A stretch of 64,000 bases of DNA, taken from Dongia deserti (lineage in GTDB: Bacteria > Pseudomonadota > Alphaproteobacteria > Dongiales > Dongiaceae). Positions 54,182 to 62,662 of this stretch are shown one piece after another. Made by a program: the position numbers and the translations under genes. Within the stretch, counting starts at the first letter, position 1. Every line of letters starts with the position of its first letter. The notes under the pieces were generated by a model. The model saw nothing but the letters and a program-made list of their open reading frames with translations, was not told where the DNA came from and did no database searches. The stretch covers positions 56,823-120,822 of the forward strand of contig NZ_QORW01000017.1 of the NCBI RefSeq assembly GCF_003574735.1, written 5' to 3'.

Positions 54182-54805
54182 TCACTCTGCCACCTCGATG
54201 AACCTAAGGACGGTGATGACCGCGATCGAGAGATAGACGGCGGCAGTTCCCTGCTCCGCGAACCTGCCAATCTGCGTTCGGCCCGCCGGTAACCGGACGC
54301 GCGCAACAGTGAGGACGCACGCAGCGTCGACCGTCAACCTAGTGCAAATATATAACGCGCTCAACACGATCATCTGTTCCGCGATCGAATCATTCCGGTC
54401 GATGAACTGCGGGAAAAAGGCGGTATAGAACAGAAGCGCCGCAGGATTCGCGAAGGCGATCGTCAGGCCGTCCAGGAGCGGCTTACGACAGCGAGACAAG
54501 ATTGCCGTTCGCGAGGTCCCACGGCGGACGAGCAGGGCCTCTGCGGCGAGCCAGATGAGGTAAAGCGCCCCAGCGAGCGAAAGCCATCGAAACACCGCCG
54601 GCAAGAGTTCGCTGGAAAGCCGCAAGCCCGCAAACGTTGCCCCGAGCAAGCACGCATCGCCAAGCCCGACGCCGACCACAGTCAGCAGGCCGGCCGCGGT
54701 TCCGCGCCGTACAGTGTTATGAGTGACAATCGCTATGACCGGGCCGGGCGTTACAAGAAGAAGGAGCGTCGCCGCCAAGAATTGGGCAAGAGTGGACCAA
54801 TCCAC
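54182..54805 (-). CDS. LysE/RhtB-family amino-acid exporter
   Basis: This 207-residue inner-membrane protein has six hydrophobic segments and the LysE-family motif LLLVTPGPVIAIVTHNTVRRG at the first helix, with ALYLIWLAAEALLVRR and GLTIAFANPAALLFYTAFFPQF (the conserved NP-K-like region). Such carriers export amino acids or homoserine lactones. It lies 59 nt after the O-methyltransferase on the same strand, so both may share a transcript. The substrate is unknown. Confidence 0.92.
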   Translation of the reverse strand: MDWSTLAQFLAATLLLLVTPGPVIAIVTHNTVRRGTAAGLLTVVGVGLGDACLLGATFAGLRLSSELLPAVFRWLSLAGALYLIWLAAEALLVRRGTSRTAILSRCRKPLLDGLTIAFANPAALLFYTAFFPQFIDRNDSIAEQMIVLSALYICTRLTVDAACVLTVARVRLPAGRTQIGRFAEQGTAAVYLSIAVITVLRFIEVAE

Positions 54806-54863
54806 GCCGTAGTTCCGATCCTAGCGGTTGACCTGTGCCTGGTCGAAGCCCGCCATCTTGGTG

Positions 54864-55916
54864 CTATTTGTACGCAATCGCCGCGCTTGTGGGCCCCGCT
54901 AGGTGTCGAACCTCGCAGTGCGCGAAGCCCGCGTCTCGGCACCAGCCGGCAAAGTCGGCACCGGTAAAGTCGAATGCGTCTCCGAACTCGATCAGCATGT
55001 TGAGAGACATCAGCAGGCCGAATGCGTTCTTTCGCCGCTCATCATCGATGATGTTCTCGATCGCGATCAGTGCTCCGCCCTTGGGCAGAGCGCGGTACGC
55101 CTTGGCGATCAGCATCTTCTTACGGTCGAGATTCCAGTCATGAAGGATCATCCCCATAGTGATGATATCGGCTCTCGGGAATCCGTCGTGAAGGAAGTCG
55201 ATGACGTCCGCCTGCACTCGCTCGCTCAGGCCATGTTTGCGGATGTTGCGTTCTGCAATCGGCTTCACGACGGGCAGATCGCATGAGCGGCAGGAAAGAT
55301 GCGTGTGTTGGCTTGCGACCGAACAAGAGAGCTGTCCGCTCGCACCGCCAATGTCGGCCAACGTGCTGTAGGGTGAGAAGTCGAACTTCTCGGCGAGGGC
55401 GCTAAAGTTCGCCTTCGAAATGCCGGCCATAGCGTCCATGAATTGCTCCAGCCGTTTTGGGTCGGCGTAGAGTTCATCGAACATTGGCAGGCCGGAATGC
55501 TTGACCTCGTTCTGCGGCTTTCCCGTCTTCAGTGCCGGCGTCAAGTCGGCCCAGAATCGGTAAAGCCGCGCATTCGCCATTTCGAGGATCCCGCCACTGT
55601 ATTGCGGGCTCTTGCGATCAAGAAACACTGCCGTCTCGGCGGTGTTGCGGTATCGACCCGCCACGCCGTTGCCGTCGCGCTCGAGCAGGCCAAGCGCGAC
55701 CAGAGCGTCCAGAAGGTCGTACGTTCCGCGCGGATTGAGTTCCAAGGCGCGTTCAAGTTCGCGCCCAGTCTTCGACCTATCGGCAAGGTAGGTGAAGACG
55801 CCTAACTCTACAGCGCTCAGCAGCGCCTTCGATGCCCAGAATCCCATGCCGATCTGCATAATGTGATCTGGCGTGACGTCACCACGCGACATTGTCGGCA
55901 GCTTGGCGTCTTCCAT
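54864..55916 (-). CDS. SAM-dependent O-methyltransferase (plant-type fold)
   Basis: This 350-residue protein has an N-terminal dimerisation winged helix (about 15-110: SAVELGVFTYLADRSKTG, GTYDLLDALVALGLLERDG). A class I methyltransferase domain follows, with the SAM motif LADIGGASGQLSCSVA (about 185-200), the acidic DWN segment GMILHDWNLDRKKMLI and YRALPKGGALIAIENI. This is the layout of acetylserotonin/caffeate-type O-methyltransferases. GGAGACAC precedes the ATG. An exporter gene follows, suggesting a secreted methylated small molecule; that is inference. Confidence 0.92.
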   Translation of the reverse strand: MEDAKLPTMSRGDVTPDHIMQIGMGFWASKALLSAVELGVFTYLADRSKTGRELERALELNPRGTYDLLDALVALGLLERDGNGVAGRYRNTAETAVFLDRKSPQYSGGILEMANARLYRFWADLTPALKTGKPQNEVKHSGLPMFDELYADPKRLEQFMDAMAGISKANFSALAEKFDFSPYSTLADIGGASGQLSCSVASQHTHLSCRSCDLPVVKPIAERNIRKHGLSERVQADVIDFLHDGFPRADIITMGMILHDWNLDRKKMLIAKAYRALPKGGALIAIENIIDDERRKNAFGLLMSLNMLIEFGDAFDFTGADFAGWCRDAGFAHCEVRHLAGPTSAAIAYK

Positions 55917-55969
55917 TGCTGTGTCTCCAATTTTGCGGGCGCCGCGGAGGCGTATCCACTGGCATAACT

Positions 55970-56134
55970 AATTGATTTGATCTCATTACCTGGTTGGCCG
56001 TTAAGGAGCATGTCGCCGCCAAGCTCGCGAATGCTGTCCGACTGCTCGAAGACCGTGCACTCGATACCGGCGGCATGCGGGCTCAGCGCGCTCGCTAATC
56101 CACCGATACCCCCACCGATGGCCAGCACCTTCAT
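55970..56134 (-). pseudogene. Remnant of FAD-dependent monooxygenase N-terminus
   Basis: From the ATG at 56134 the frame encodes MKVLAIGGGIGGLASALS, a GxGxxG FAD-binding start, then CTVFEQSDSIRELGG, the usual second strand with its acidic FAD-ribose residue. Similarity ends after about 50 residues and the rest of the expected 380-residue flavoprotein is missing; the frame runs on as unrelated sequence to 55817. It lies directly upstream of the O-methyltransferase start and looks like a deletion remnant. Confidence 0.75.
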
Positions 56135-56248
56135 GGGTTCCATCTCTCGGTCATTGCGGAATGGCACGAAGTGCTCAGCGTCCGGCTTGGAGGGTAGCCG
56201 TCTGCGGTCGCGAGCGAAGTGAACCGGTTCACAGGGGGACGTGCCGCA

Positions 56249-56434
56249 CTAGCGAGTTTGCTCGGTTTCGTCATTACGGCGGGCCTGGACAAACCCGAGC
56301 TCGCGCCATCGGTAGTCCGGCAAGGATTCCACCTCGATCGTCATGGGCGGCGAGGCGTGTCGCTCCGGTCGCGCCGCACTGCGCCGCTCGCTCCCGATCA
56401 GCTGCCAGATCCAGTGCAACGACCTGATTGCCAT
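56249..56434 (-). CDS. Small basic protein, DUF1127-like
   Basis: This is a 61-residue protein beginning MAIRSLHWIWQLIGSERRS. The segment ESLPDYRWRELGF resembles the LxDrxLrDIGl core of DUF1127 proteins, though the match is weak. A strong GGAGG six bases before the ATG supports it. It is divergent from the MocR regulator, 236 bp away, and could be its target. Membrane association through the Trp-rich N-terminus is possible. Confidence 0.6.
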   Translation of the reverse strand: MAIRSLHWIWQLIGSERRSAARPERHASPPMTIEVESLPDYRWRELGFVQARRNDETEQTR

Positions 56435-56670
56435 GGCGATCCTCCAGTCAGGCGATGATGCCGGCTGTGGCTGATGTGCATCGACCCGGGAACACGTCAG
56501 GGTCGTGCCACTTTCCGAGGCTGGAGCCGTCTGCTCCTCCTTGATCGGCAAGGGCGATACGTCGGGCATCTTTTCGCTGGGCAGCGTTTGCCTGCAGCGT
56601 CGGTGGTAAGATAGGAAAGGCAGAGGACTGCTACGAGAGCCAATTCCTGCAAAGTCTGGCAGGCCAATTC

Positions 56671-58122
56671 ATGGCGCCCTATACTGCGGAAATGGAGCTT
56701 CACATCAGCCTGGTCGGTCGCAAAGACCTCAGCGGCGAGATCTACCGGCAGCTGCGCCGGGCGATCGTCGAGGGTCAGCTGCGGCCCGGCGATCCGCTGC
56801 CGCCCAGCAGGGAGCTCGCGCGGCAGCTCACGGTCTCTCGCACGACGATCACCGGCGTTTATGACCGTCTCGCCGGCGAAGGATTCGTGACGTCGCGCGT
56901 GGGCGCGGGCACGGTCGTCAGCGAGAACCTGGCATCGACGCGAAGCAGGCCGAAGAACAAGCGGATCGGCGCTGCGCTGCGCGCGCGCCCGGTCTGGAAT
57001 GCGATTTGGCTGCCGCCTATGATCTTCGCCCAGCCTCCCCGTTTCGACTTTCGGAGCGGCCTCCCCGATGCGGCGCTGTTCCCGCACGACGCGTGGCGAC
57101 GATTGATGGGTCGCCAACTGCGCTCCGAAGCCGAGAGCACGATCGTCTACGACAACCCGGCGGGCAACAGAGGGCTGCGGGAAGCCATTGCGCGTCACAT
57201 CGCCGTCTCCCGCGGTGTCGAGGCGTCGGCCGACGACGTCATTGTCACGAACGGCACGCAGCAGGCGCTGGACGTCATCGCACGGGTGCTACTCTCACCC
57301 GGAGATCACATTGCCGTGGAGGATCCGGGCTATTCACTTGCGCGGTGGGCATTCGCGGCGCTCGGTCTGCGCGTGACCGGCGTTGCGGTCGACCGCGACG
57401 GTCTCGATGTCGACGCCCTTCCGCGGCAAGCGCGCGCCGTCTACGTGACGCCGTCCCACCAGTACCCGCTCGGCGTGTCGATGGCGCTGCCTCGACGATT
57501 GGCGCTCCTGGCCTGGGCCGATCGCCACAACACCGCGGTCATCGAGGACGATTACGACAGCGAGTTTCGCTTCGGAGGGCGTCCGATCGAGCCGCTCCGG
57601 ATGCTCGATACGACCGGGAGGGTCATATACATCGGCTCGTTCTCGAAGACGCTGCTGCCCACGCTGCGTCTGGGATTCGTCGTGGTCCCGCCCTCGCTAC
57701 GCGAGGCTGTTCACAAGGCGAAGCTTGTGACTGACTGGCACACCTCGACAACCATCCAGGCCGTGCTGGCGGACTTCATTGACGGCGGCGGATTTGCCCG
57801 TCATCTTCGCAAGGCGCGCGAAGTCTATCGGGCGCGTCACCGGATGATCGCGGACGCATTGGCCCGCGACTTTGCCGACCATCTCGAGGTCATCCCCTCG
57901 ACCACCGGACTTCACATCGCCGCCGTCGCGCGCACCGCGTCCGCCGGCCGGATCGGCGCCGTCGTGCGCCGGGCGTGCGACGCCGGTGTCGCCGTTCAGG
58001 AGCTGTCGAGGTTCGGTGTCGATTCGCCGGGACCATCCGGACTGCTGCTGGGATATGGGGCAATCCCTACCGCCAGCATCGAAGACGGGCTGCGGCGGCT
58101 ACGATCCTGCTTTTACCACTGA
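56671..58122 (+). CDS. MocR/PdxR-family GntR-aminotransferase regulator
   Basis: This 483-residue protein has an N-terminal GntR winged helix (about 10-80: LSGEIYRQLRRAIVEGQL, LPPSRELARQLTVSRTTI). A full class I aminotransferase-like domain follows, with the PLP Lys in SFSKTLLPTLRLGFV (K326), EDDYDSEFRFGG and NGTQQALDVIARVLL. MocR regulators sense PLP or amino-acid-PLP adducts and control genes such as pdxST or taurine and GABA use. The start at 56671 or the in-frame ATG at 56692 are both possible. No PLP synthesis gene is adjacent. Confidence 0.93.
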   Translation: MAPYTAEMELHISLVGRKDLSGEIYRQLRRAIVEGQLRPGDPLPPSRELARQLTVSRTTITGVYDRLAGEGFVTSRVGAGTVVSENLASTRSRPKNKRIGAALRARPVWNAIWLPPMIFAQPPRFDFRSGLPDAALFPHDAWRRLMGRQLRSEAESTIVYDNPAGNRGLREAIARHIAVSRGVEASADDVIVTNGTQQALDVIARVLLSPGDHIAVEDPGYSLARWAFAALGLRVTGVAVDRDGLDVDALPRQARAVYVTPSHQYPLGVSMALPRRLALLAWADRHNTAVIEDDYDSEFRFGGRPIEPLRMLDTTGRVIYIGSFSKTLLPTLRLGFVVVPPSLREAVHKAKLVTDWHTSTTIQAVLADFIDGGGFARHLRKAREVYRARHRMIADALARDFADHLEVIPSTTGLHIAAVARTASAGRIGAVVRRACDAGVAVQELSRFGVDSPGPSGLLLGYGAIPTASIEDGLRRLRSCFYH

Positions 58123-58182
58123 ACCGTCGTCGGCGGTCCTGCGGCGAAAAGCACAACGTGACAGTCACATCTGAGCTATGTC

Positions 58183-58650
58183 GGCTTATCGCACTAACGT
58201 GCCATTCTCTTGAGCAAGTACATGGTCCGCTATTGCGGGCGTAGCAGACGAAAGTAGCTCATTGCCCGACGGGATTTCACGAGTAGGCGTGCGCCGCTCA
58301 AGGCGGCGCTGCTCCAATGTTTGATGTTGTGATCTGGCGAGCCAACAGACGAAATCGCAATGCACGACATTGCTGAGATAACGTGCTCCGTAACCTCCAA
58401 GATCTATCGTCACCTATCGCGGGCAAGCAGCTACCTGTGACGGTTGGGCTGACGGTATTCGTAGGTGGCCGGGAGAATTATTTCGTCTTGTCAACGACTT
58501 GAATGGGTCGTTGATGATCGAGTGGGAGTGAGGGTACTTAAACGCCATTTGGGCGCATGTAGGCGTACGGATTTCCCAGTCCGTTGATCATGTGCGACCG
58601 ATAGTCAATAGGACGGTGGTGCGCATGTGAGCGAAAGCGAGAGAAATTGA
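58183..58650 (+). repeat. Dispersed repeat, copy 3
   Basis: This copy is homologous to 13730-14153 and 36558-37018, more diverged from both than they are from each other in its left half (58240-58330). The right half keeps GCTGACGGTATT, GATCGAGTGGGA and GCGCATGTGAGCGAAAGCGA. It fills most of the gap between the MocR and GST genes. The remainder, 58651-58840, holds nothing I recognise. Confidence 0.78.
58562..58599 (+). other. Two-tier hairpin in repeat copy 3
   Basis: GGCGTAC (58562-58568) pairs with GTGCGACC (58592-58599) with one bulged A and one U-G pair; GGATT (58569-58573) pairs with AGTCC (58578-58582). The sequence differs from copies 1 and 2 but pairing is kept. Confidence 0.55.
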
Positions 58651-58840
58651 GTGCATGCCCGCCGCTGTCCACCAGATGAGGTATCGAAGGTAGCTCTTCA
58701 ATTTGACGGTATATTCCCTACAGCTGAGTCATCTCTCAATAGTGCGGCCGTTACCGCGAAGCTGATGCTCGTTCCGCTTTCTGCAGGCAAGCGGACGTAA
58801 ACTCAAAAGCAGATCATGGCAGTATGTGGGATAAACCGGA

Positions 58841-59533
58841 CTAGGCTGCCGTTACTTCCAGCCCGCGCTGCACCGCCGGCCGCGCGAGGCCACGGTTGAG
58901 CCACGCCTGCACATGAAAAAAGCGGTCGAAGCCGACGAGCTCGCGCGCTTCGTAAAAGCCGATCAGGTTGCGCACCCAGCCGAGCAGCGAAATATCGGCG
59001 ATGCTGTAGTCAGCGCCCATCACCCAGTCGCGGCCCGCGAGCCGTTCGTCGAGGACACCGAGCAGCCGCGCTGATTCGGTTACGTAGCGGTCGCGCGGGC
59101 GCTTGTCCTCATAGGCCTTGCCGGCGAATTTGTGGAAGAAACCGACCTGGCCGAACATCGGCCCGACTCCGCCCATCTGCCACATGACCCACTGGATTGT
59201 TTCGTAGCGGGTGTTCGGATCGGCAGAGATAAATTGTCCCGTCTTGTCGGCAAGATAGAGGAGGATCGCGCCCGATTCGAACAGCGCGAGCGGCGTGCCG
59301 CTCGGTCCGTCGGGGTCGTAGATAGCGGGAATCTTGCCGTTCGGGTTGAGCGCGAGAAAGGCCGGATCATGGTTCTCGTTCGCCATGATGTCGATGCGAT
59401 GCGGCTCATAGGCGAGGCCTGCCTCCTCCAGCATGATGCGCACCTTCACCCCATTAGGCGTCGGGAGAGAAAAGAGTTGCAGCCGATCGGGGTACCTCGC
59501 CGGCCAGCGCGTGAAAATCGGATGATCGAGCAT
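58841..59533 (-). CDS. Glutathione S-transferase family protein (YghU/GstB-like)
   Basis: This 230-residue protein has a thioredoxin-fold N-terminal domain (about 15-95) with LQLFSLPTPNGVKVRIMLEEAG, where Asn-Gly replaces Ser/Cys as in YghU-type transferases. The glutathione-binding region reads NPNGKIPAIYD and ALFESGAILLYLADKTG. The helical C-terminal domain contains WVMWQMGGVGPMFGQVGFF and YSIADISLLGWV. GGGAGGAAG lies upstream of the ATG at 59533; an in-frame ATG at 59566 lacks a site. It heads a group of redox and detoxification genes on the minus strand. Confidence 0.92.
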   Translation of the reverse strand: MLDHPIFTRWPARYPDRLQLFSLPTPNGVKVRIMLEEAGLAYEPHRIDIMANENHDPAFLALNPNGKIPAIYDPDGPSGTPLALFESGAILLYLADKTGQFISADPNTRYETIQWVMWQMGGVGPMFGQVGFFHKFAGKAYEDKRPRDRYVTESARLLGVLDERLAGRDWVMGADYSIADISLLGWVRNLIGFYEARELVGFDRFFHVQAWLNRGLARPAVQRGLEVTAA

Positions 59534-59687
59534 CACTTTTTCTTCCTCCCAGGCTTGTCGGGGCATACGACAAGCCCAGACGCGTTCCCAACCCTCTTTC
59601 CTGGGTGCATCTGGGCTTTGGCATCATGCTCGCATCACATCAAACCTCCAAGAGCCCTCGGAGATGTTCGATGCGACCGGATAGAGT

Positions 59688-60233
59688 TCAGATCGAGCCA
59701 GCCGACGTAACGGCAGGAAAGTCCTTCTCGGGATCGAACACGTTATTGAAGAAGTTCGTCAGGGAGTACATGGCCACCAGCGCGACGATCTCCATGACGT
59801 TCGCATCCGTGTAGCCGGCATCGCGGACGGCTTTCAGATCGGCATCACTGACCTGCCCTCGGGTCTCGATGACTTTGCGCGCAAACTGGACCGCGGCGTC
59901 CCGCTTCGGGTCTCTGGCATGGCCCTTCCGAGCGAGAATGATTTCATCGGCCGGCAACTTGGCCATATGCTCGGCCGTAAAGCTGTGCACTGTCAGGCAG
60001 TAGTTGCAGCCATTCACTTCGGAGACAGCGAGGCCGACGCTGTCACGCGTCTTCACGTCGAGCGCCTTGCTCAAGGAGCCGAGCAGGGCGGCCCATGCGT
60101 TGAATGCGATCGGGCTCTGCGCGAAGCTCGCCATCATATTTGGGGTGAACCCGATGTTCTTGGTGAACGCATCGAGAGTCGGTTTCGAATCGGCCGGCAC
60201 CTGTTCCGGCTTTAGAGCAGCAGTTCTTGCCAT
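59688..60233 (-). CDS. Carboxymuconolactone decarboxylase/AhpD-like peroxidase-related protein
   Basis: This 181-residue helical protein has the AhpD-type redox motif VNGCNYCLTVHSFTAEHM, with the CxxC pair and downstream His needed for peroxidase-type chemistry. IGFTPNMMASFAQSPIAFNAW is the typical N-terminal helix region. Members reduce peroxides or act as antioxidant partners. GGAG lies before the ATG. It is 34 nt after the nitroreductase stop, so both are probably in one operon. Confidence 0.92.
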   Translation of the reverse strand: MARTAALKPEQVPADSKPTLDAFTKNIGFTPNMMASFAQSPIAFNAWAALLGSLSKALDVKTRDSVGLAVSEVNGCNYCLTVHSFTAEHMAKLPADEIILARKGHARDPKRDAAVQFARKVIETRGQVSDADLKAVRDAGYTDANVMEIVALVAMYSLTNFFNNVFDPEKDFPAVTSAGSI

Positions 60234-60267
60234 CGTAATCTCCGTAAATTATTGATTTCACTAATAA

Positions 60268-60921
60268 TCAAACGAGATCCAGCACCTCGGCCACCGGCAG
60301 GCGCGGCTTTTGCGGCCAGTTCCCCGGACGCTCCGCCCCTACGGACAAGAGCATGACCGGCACTTCGTTTGCAGCCAGTCCGAACTCGCGATGCACCGCT
60401 TCGTCATCGAAACCGATCATCGGTGTCGAACCCAAGCCCCACGAACTGGCTACATAGATCATCGCCGCCGCGCCGAAGGTGGCGGTGCGTACGGCCTCGT
60501 CGCGCTGTCGCTGCGGGTAATCCATGTACAGGTTGCGTGCGGGGATTTCCCAATCCGGCACCAACTTTTCCGGCATGATGCCCGCTTCCACCACGGGTAT
60601 GAGGCGCTCTGGTATTACGCTGGAATCGGCCAACTGGCCGCAGACGATGAAGGTAACGGCCGCTTCGGTGATCGCGGGCTGATTCCAGGCGATCGGACGC
60701 AGCCGAGCCTTGGCTTCAGGCGAGCGTACGGCGATGAAGCGCCAGTTCTGCAAGTGGAAGGATGTCGGCGCGGTGGTGCCAATTCGCACCAGCTCGCGTA
60801 TTTGGTCGTCGCTCAAAGTGGCGGCGGGGTCGTAATACTTGGTGGCCCTGCGGCTCAGGATACATTCGATGACGGCGTTGGTCGTTGTGGTTCCGTTTAT
60901 CGCGGTAGTTCCGTTGGCCAT
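60268..60921 (-). CDS. Nitroreductase family flavoprotein
   Basis: This 217-residue FMN-dependent oxidoreductase has the N-terminal IECILSRRATKYYDPAATLS, with the RR-x-Y motif that binds FMN phosphate, and PTSFHLQNWRFIAV. The C-terminal region reads GLGSTPMIGFDDEAVHREFGL. The family reduces nitroaromatics, quinones or flavins using NAD(P)H. The first 15 residues are Thr/Asn-rich and extend beyond most members. TAGGAATCACC precedes the ATG. It sits with the AhpD-like and GST genes, consistent with an electrophile-stress module. Confidence 0.92.
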   Translation of the reverse strand: MANGTTAINGTTTTNAVIECILSRRATKYYDPAATLSDDQIRELVRIGTTAPTSFHLQNWRFIAVRSPEAKARLRPIAWNQPAITEAAVTFIVCGQLADSSVIPERLIPVVEAGIMPEKLVPDWEIPARNLYMDYPQRQRDEAVRTATFGAAAMIYVASSWGLGSTPMIGFDDEAVHREFGLAANEVPVMLLSVGAERPGNWPQKPRLPVAEVLDLV

Positions 60922-61017
60922 GGTGATTCCTATGGGTGAAGGGATAGGTTGAGGTACAAGAGTGCTTTCGCTCTAAGCAGAGCTGCTGTCATTCAAGGTA
61001 TTGAGTGGGGCTTTGGC

Positions 61018-61596
61018 TTACCGGGTCAGGGCCGGATAGCCGTGCGTGTAGATCCAGTCTGATTGTCGCGCCGGCTCATGACAGGACTGACAATCCGTCG
61101 TGTAGTCGGTGGATGTCGTCTTCTGTGGATCAGTTGCCTCGAACCAGGACCAACCCCAGCCGTCGCCCCAAAGCTTATTTCCAGGAAATCGGCCGACGTT
61201 GTCCTTCACCATGATGAACCAGCCAGCGAGCGTGCCAGCACTGCTTACGGTTCCGGTTGTCATATCTTGAGTAGTCGCATGGAACACTTCCTTCACGAGA
61301 ACGGCGCCGTCGGGAAAGTGTCCGTTCTTGCGATACGCGGCGATGGTTCCGGGCGACGCATAGACCACGTGCAGCTCCTTTGAGCCCGGACCGTCGTCTG
61401 CAGCCACTGCCCAGCTACCCAGCATCTGATAAGCGGTCCGATAATCGGCAGGCACGCGCAGATTTCCCGTGTCGTCGACAACGGCAGCAGTCGTTTCGCC
61501 ATACTGGGAGCTCGCATCGATCTCCCCGTAGGCAGTGACGGCGCCGATCACGGACAGTCCTGCCAGGGCGATGCCCAAGGCAGCGGCGATCCTCAT
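61018..61596 (-). CDS. Cytochrome P460 family protein A
   Basis: This 192-residue secreted protein has a signal peptide (about 1-24) and one c-type heme site CQSCH near the C-terminus, followed by RQSDWIYTHGYP, the family ending. Upstream motifs are LRVPADYRTAYQMLGSWAV, ELHVVYASPGTIAAYRKNGHFPDGAVLVKEV and GWGWSWFEA. P460 cytochromes oxidise hydroxylamine or bind NO in the periplasm. The Lys that makes the heme crosslink cannot be assigned by eye. The ATG at 61596 gives a correct leader. Protein B lies 46 nt upstream. Confidence 0.88.
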   Translation of the reverse strand: MRIAAALGIALAGLSVIGAVTAYGEIDASSQYGETTAAVVDDTGNLRVPADYRTAYQMLGSWAVAADDGPGSKELHVVYASPGTIAAYRKNGHFPDGAVLVKEVFHATTQDMTTGTVSSAGTLAGWFIMVKDNVGRFPGNKLWGDGWGWSWFEATDPQKTTSTDYTTDCQSCHEPARQSDWIYTHGYPALTR

Positions 61597-61642
61597 GGCA
61601 TTGTTCCCTGTGTTGGTGAATCGGTAGCGCTTGTTGACGATC

Positions 61643-62242
61643 TCAGTTGTCCAGCAGCGGATAGAATTGGGTCCAGACATCGTCTTTCTTAGCGCTCGCC
61701 TGGTGGCAGAAGGCGCACTCGGATTGAGGCTTCAGCTTGGCTGTCGCCGCTTTCGGCTCGTGGTGATTGAAGTTGTAGTAGCCCCAGCCACCAGTGTCGG
61801 CATAACGCTTGGTATCCTTGACCGTAACGTCGGCGCCGTTCCACTTTCCGGGGAAGTAGCCTCGCCCAGAGGGCTCGGTACGTGATCCATCCGGATTGTC
61901 GGCCGGGAGCGTCATCTGCAGTTCCTTGAAGAAGATTGTTCCCTCCGGGAACTCGCCTGTCTTCTTGTAGATCTGGTATGAGCCTGGTTCGATGTAGACG
62001 TTGTGAAATTCTGGAAAACCGGCCTGGCCGTCGTTGAGCGCGTTAGGAGTGAGCGGTGAGCCGACGTACACCCACTCATGGAAATTCTTCGGCAGGATCA
62101 GATCGCCCGATGCGGTATACTCGGGGAGATAGCGCTTCCTCGTCAGTGTGCCGCCGTCATTGGAGTCAGACTGGGCGAATACCGCTGTTACAGCGACCGC
62201 GCTGGAAACCGCTCCGGCGATCAGTAGGGTAATCATACGCAT
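61643..62242 (-). CDS. Cytochrome P460 family protein B
   Basis: This 199-residue paralogue has a signal peptide (about 1-23, ending VFAQS) and a heme site CAFCH with KKDDVWTQFYPLL at the end. The middle reads YIEPGSYQIYKKTGEFPEGTIFFKEL, in the same order as protein A. GGWGYYNFNHHEP is the region before the heme. It is upstream of protein A in one minus-strand operon. The two share layout but little exact sequence, so they are probably old duplicates with different partners or ligands. Confidence 0.9.
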   Translation of the reverse strand: MRMITLLIAGAVSSAVAVTAVFAQSDSNDGGTLTRKRYLPEYTASGDLILPKNFHEWVYVGSPLTPNALNDGQAGFPEFHNVYIEPGSYQIYKKTGEFPEGTIFFKELQMTLPADNPDGSRTEPSGRGYFPGKWNGADVTVKDTKRYADTGGWGYYNFNHHEPKAATAKLKPQSECAFCHQASAKKDDVWTQFYPLLDN

Positions 62243-62662
62243 ACCTTATTTTCTCCACGACATTGAGTGATGTCCGTCCTAGGTCGCTCCCGCGCCATAG
62301 CCTAAAGCCACGTTGCTACTGGTGCTGGCGCGATGAAACCCGCGTTGAGCATCCCTGGACGCGCGGACACGCATTCTGGACTCCAGAGCTGGCCAGCGCC
62401 GAGGAATCAGTCCGCCAGGTGTGCACGAATCTGGCTGAGGACGGAAAGAGCTCGGTTGGGTCGCAGCGTCGCGCTTGCACGAGCTCACGCGGCTTGCTTT
62501 CGACCTTTGCTGTTTCCAGTTTTTTCTTCCGCCAGGCAGCGAACTCAGCCAGCGCTGAAAGCCCGACGAACAGTTTCAACAGATGAGCGGACGTCGCTAT
62601 CGGCGCGCCCTCTTAAAATGGTACTCCTCACGGGAGAGATGCCTCGGAGCGCGGTATTTGGC
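62243..62662. other. Gap without a supported gene
   Basis: A minus-strand frame at 62316-62579 starts at TTG and encodes KLFVGLSALAEFAAWRKKK, but without a clear ribosome-binding site or family, so I leave it uncalled. No RNA, repeat or terminator was recognised. Confidence 0.4.

Noticed and set aside
53910..54236. 108-codon plus-strand frame between FUSC and LysE
   Set aside because: Composition looks random and it runs into the LysE gene on the other strand.
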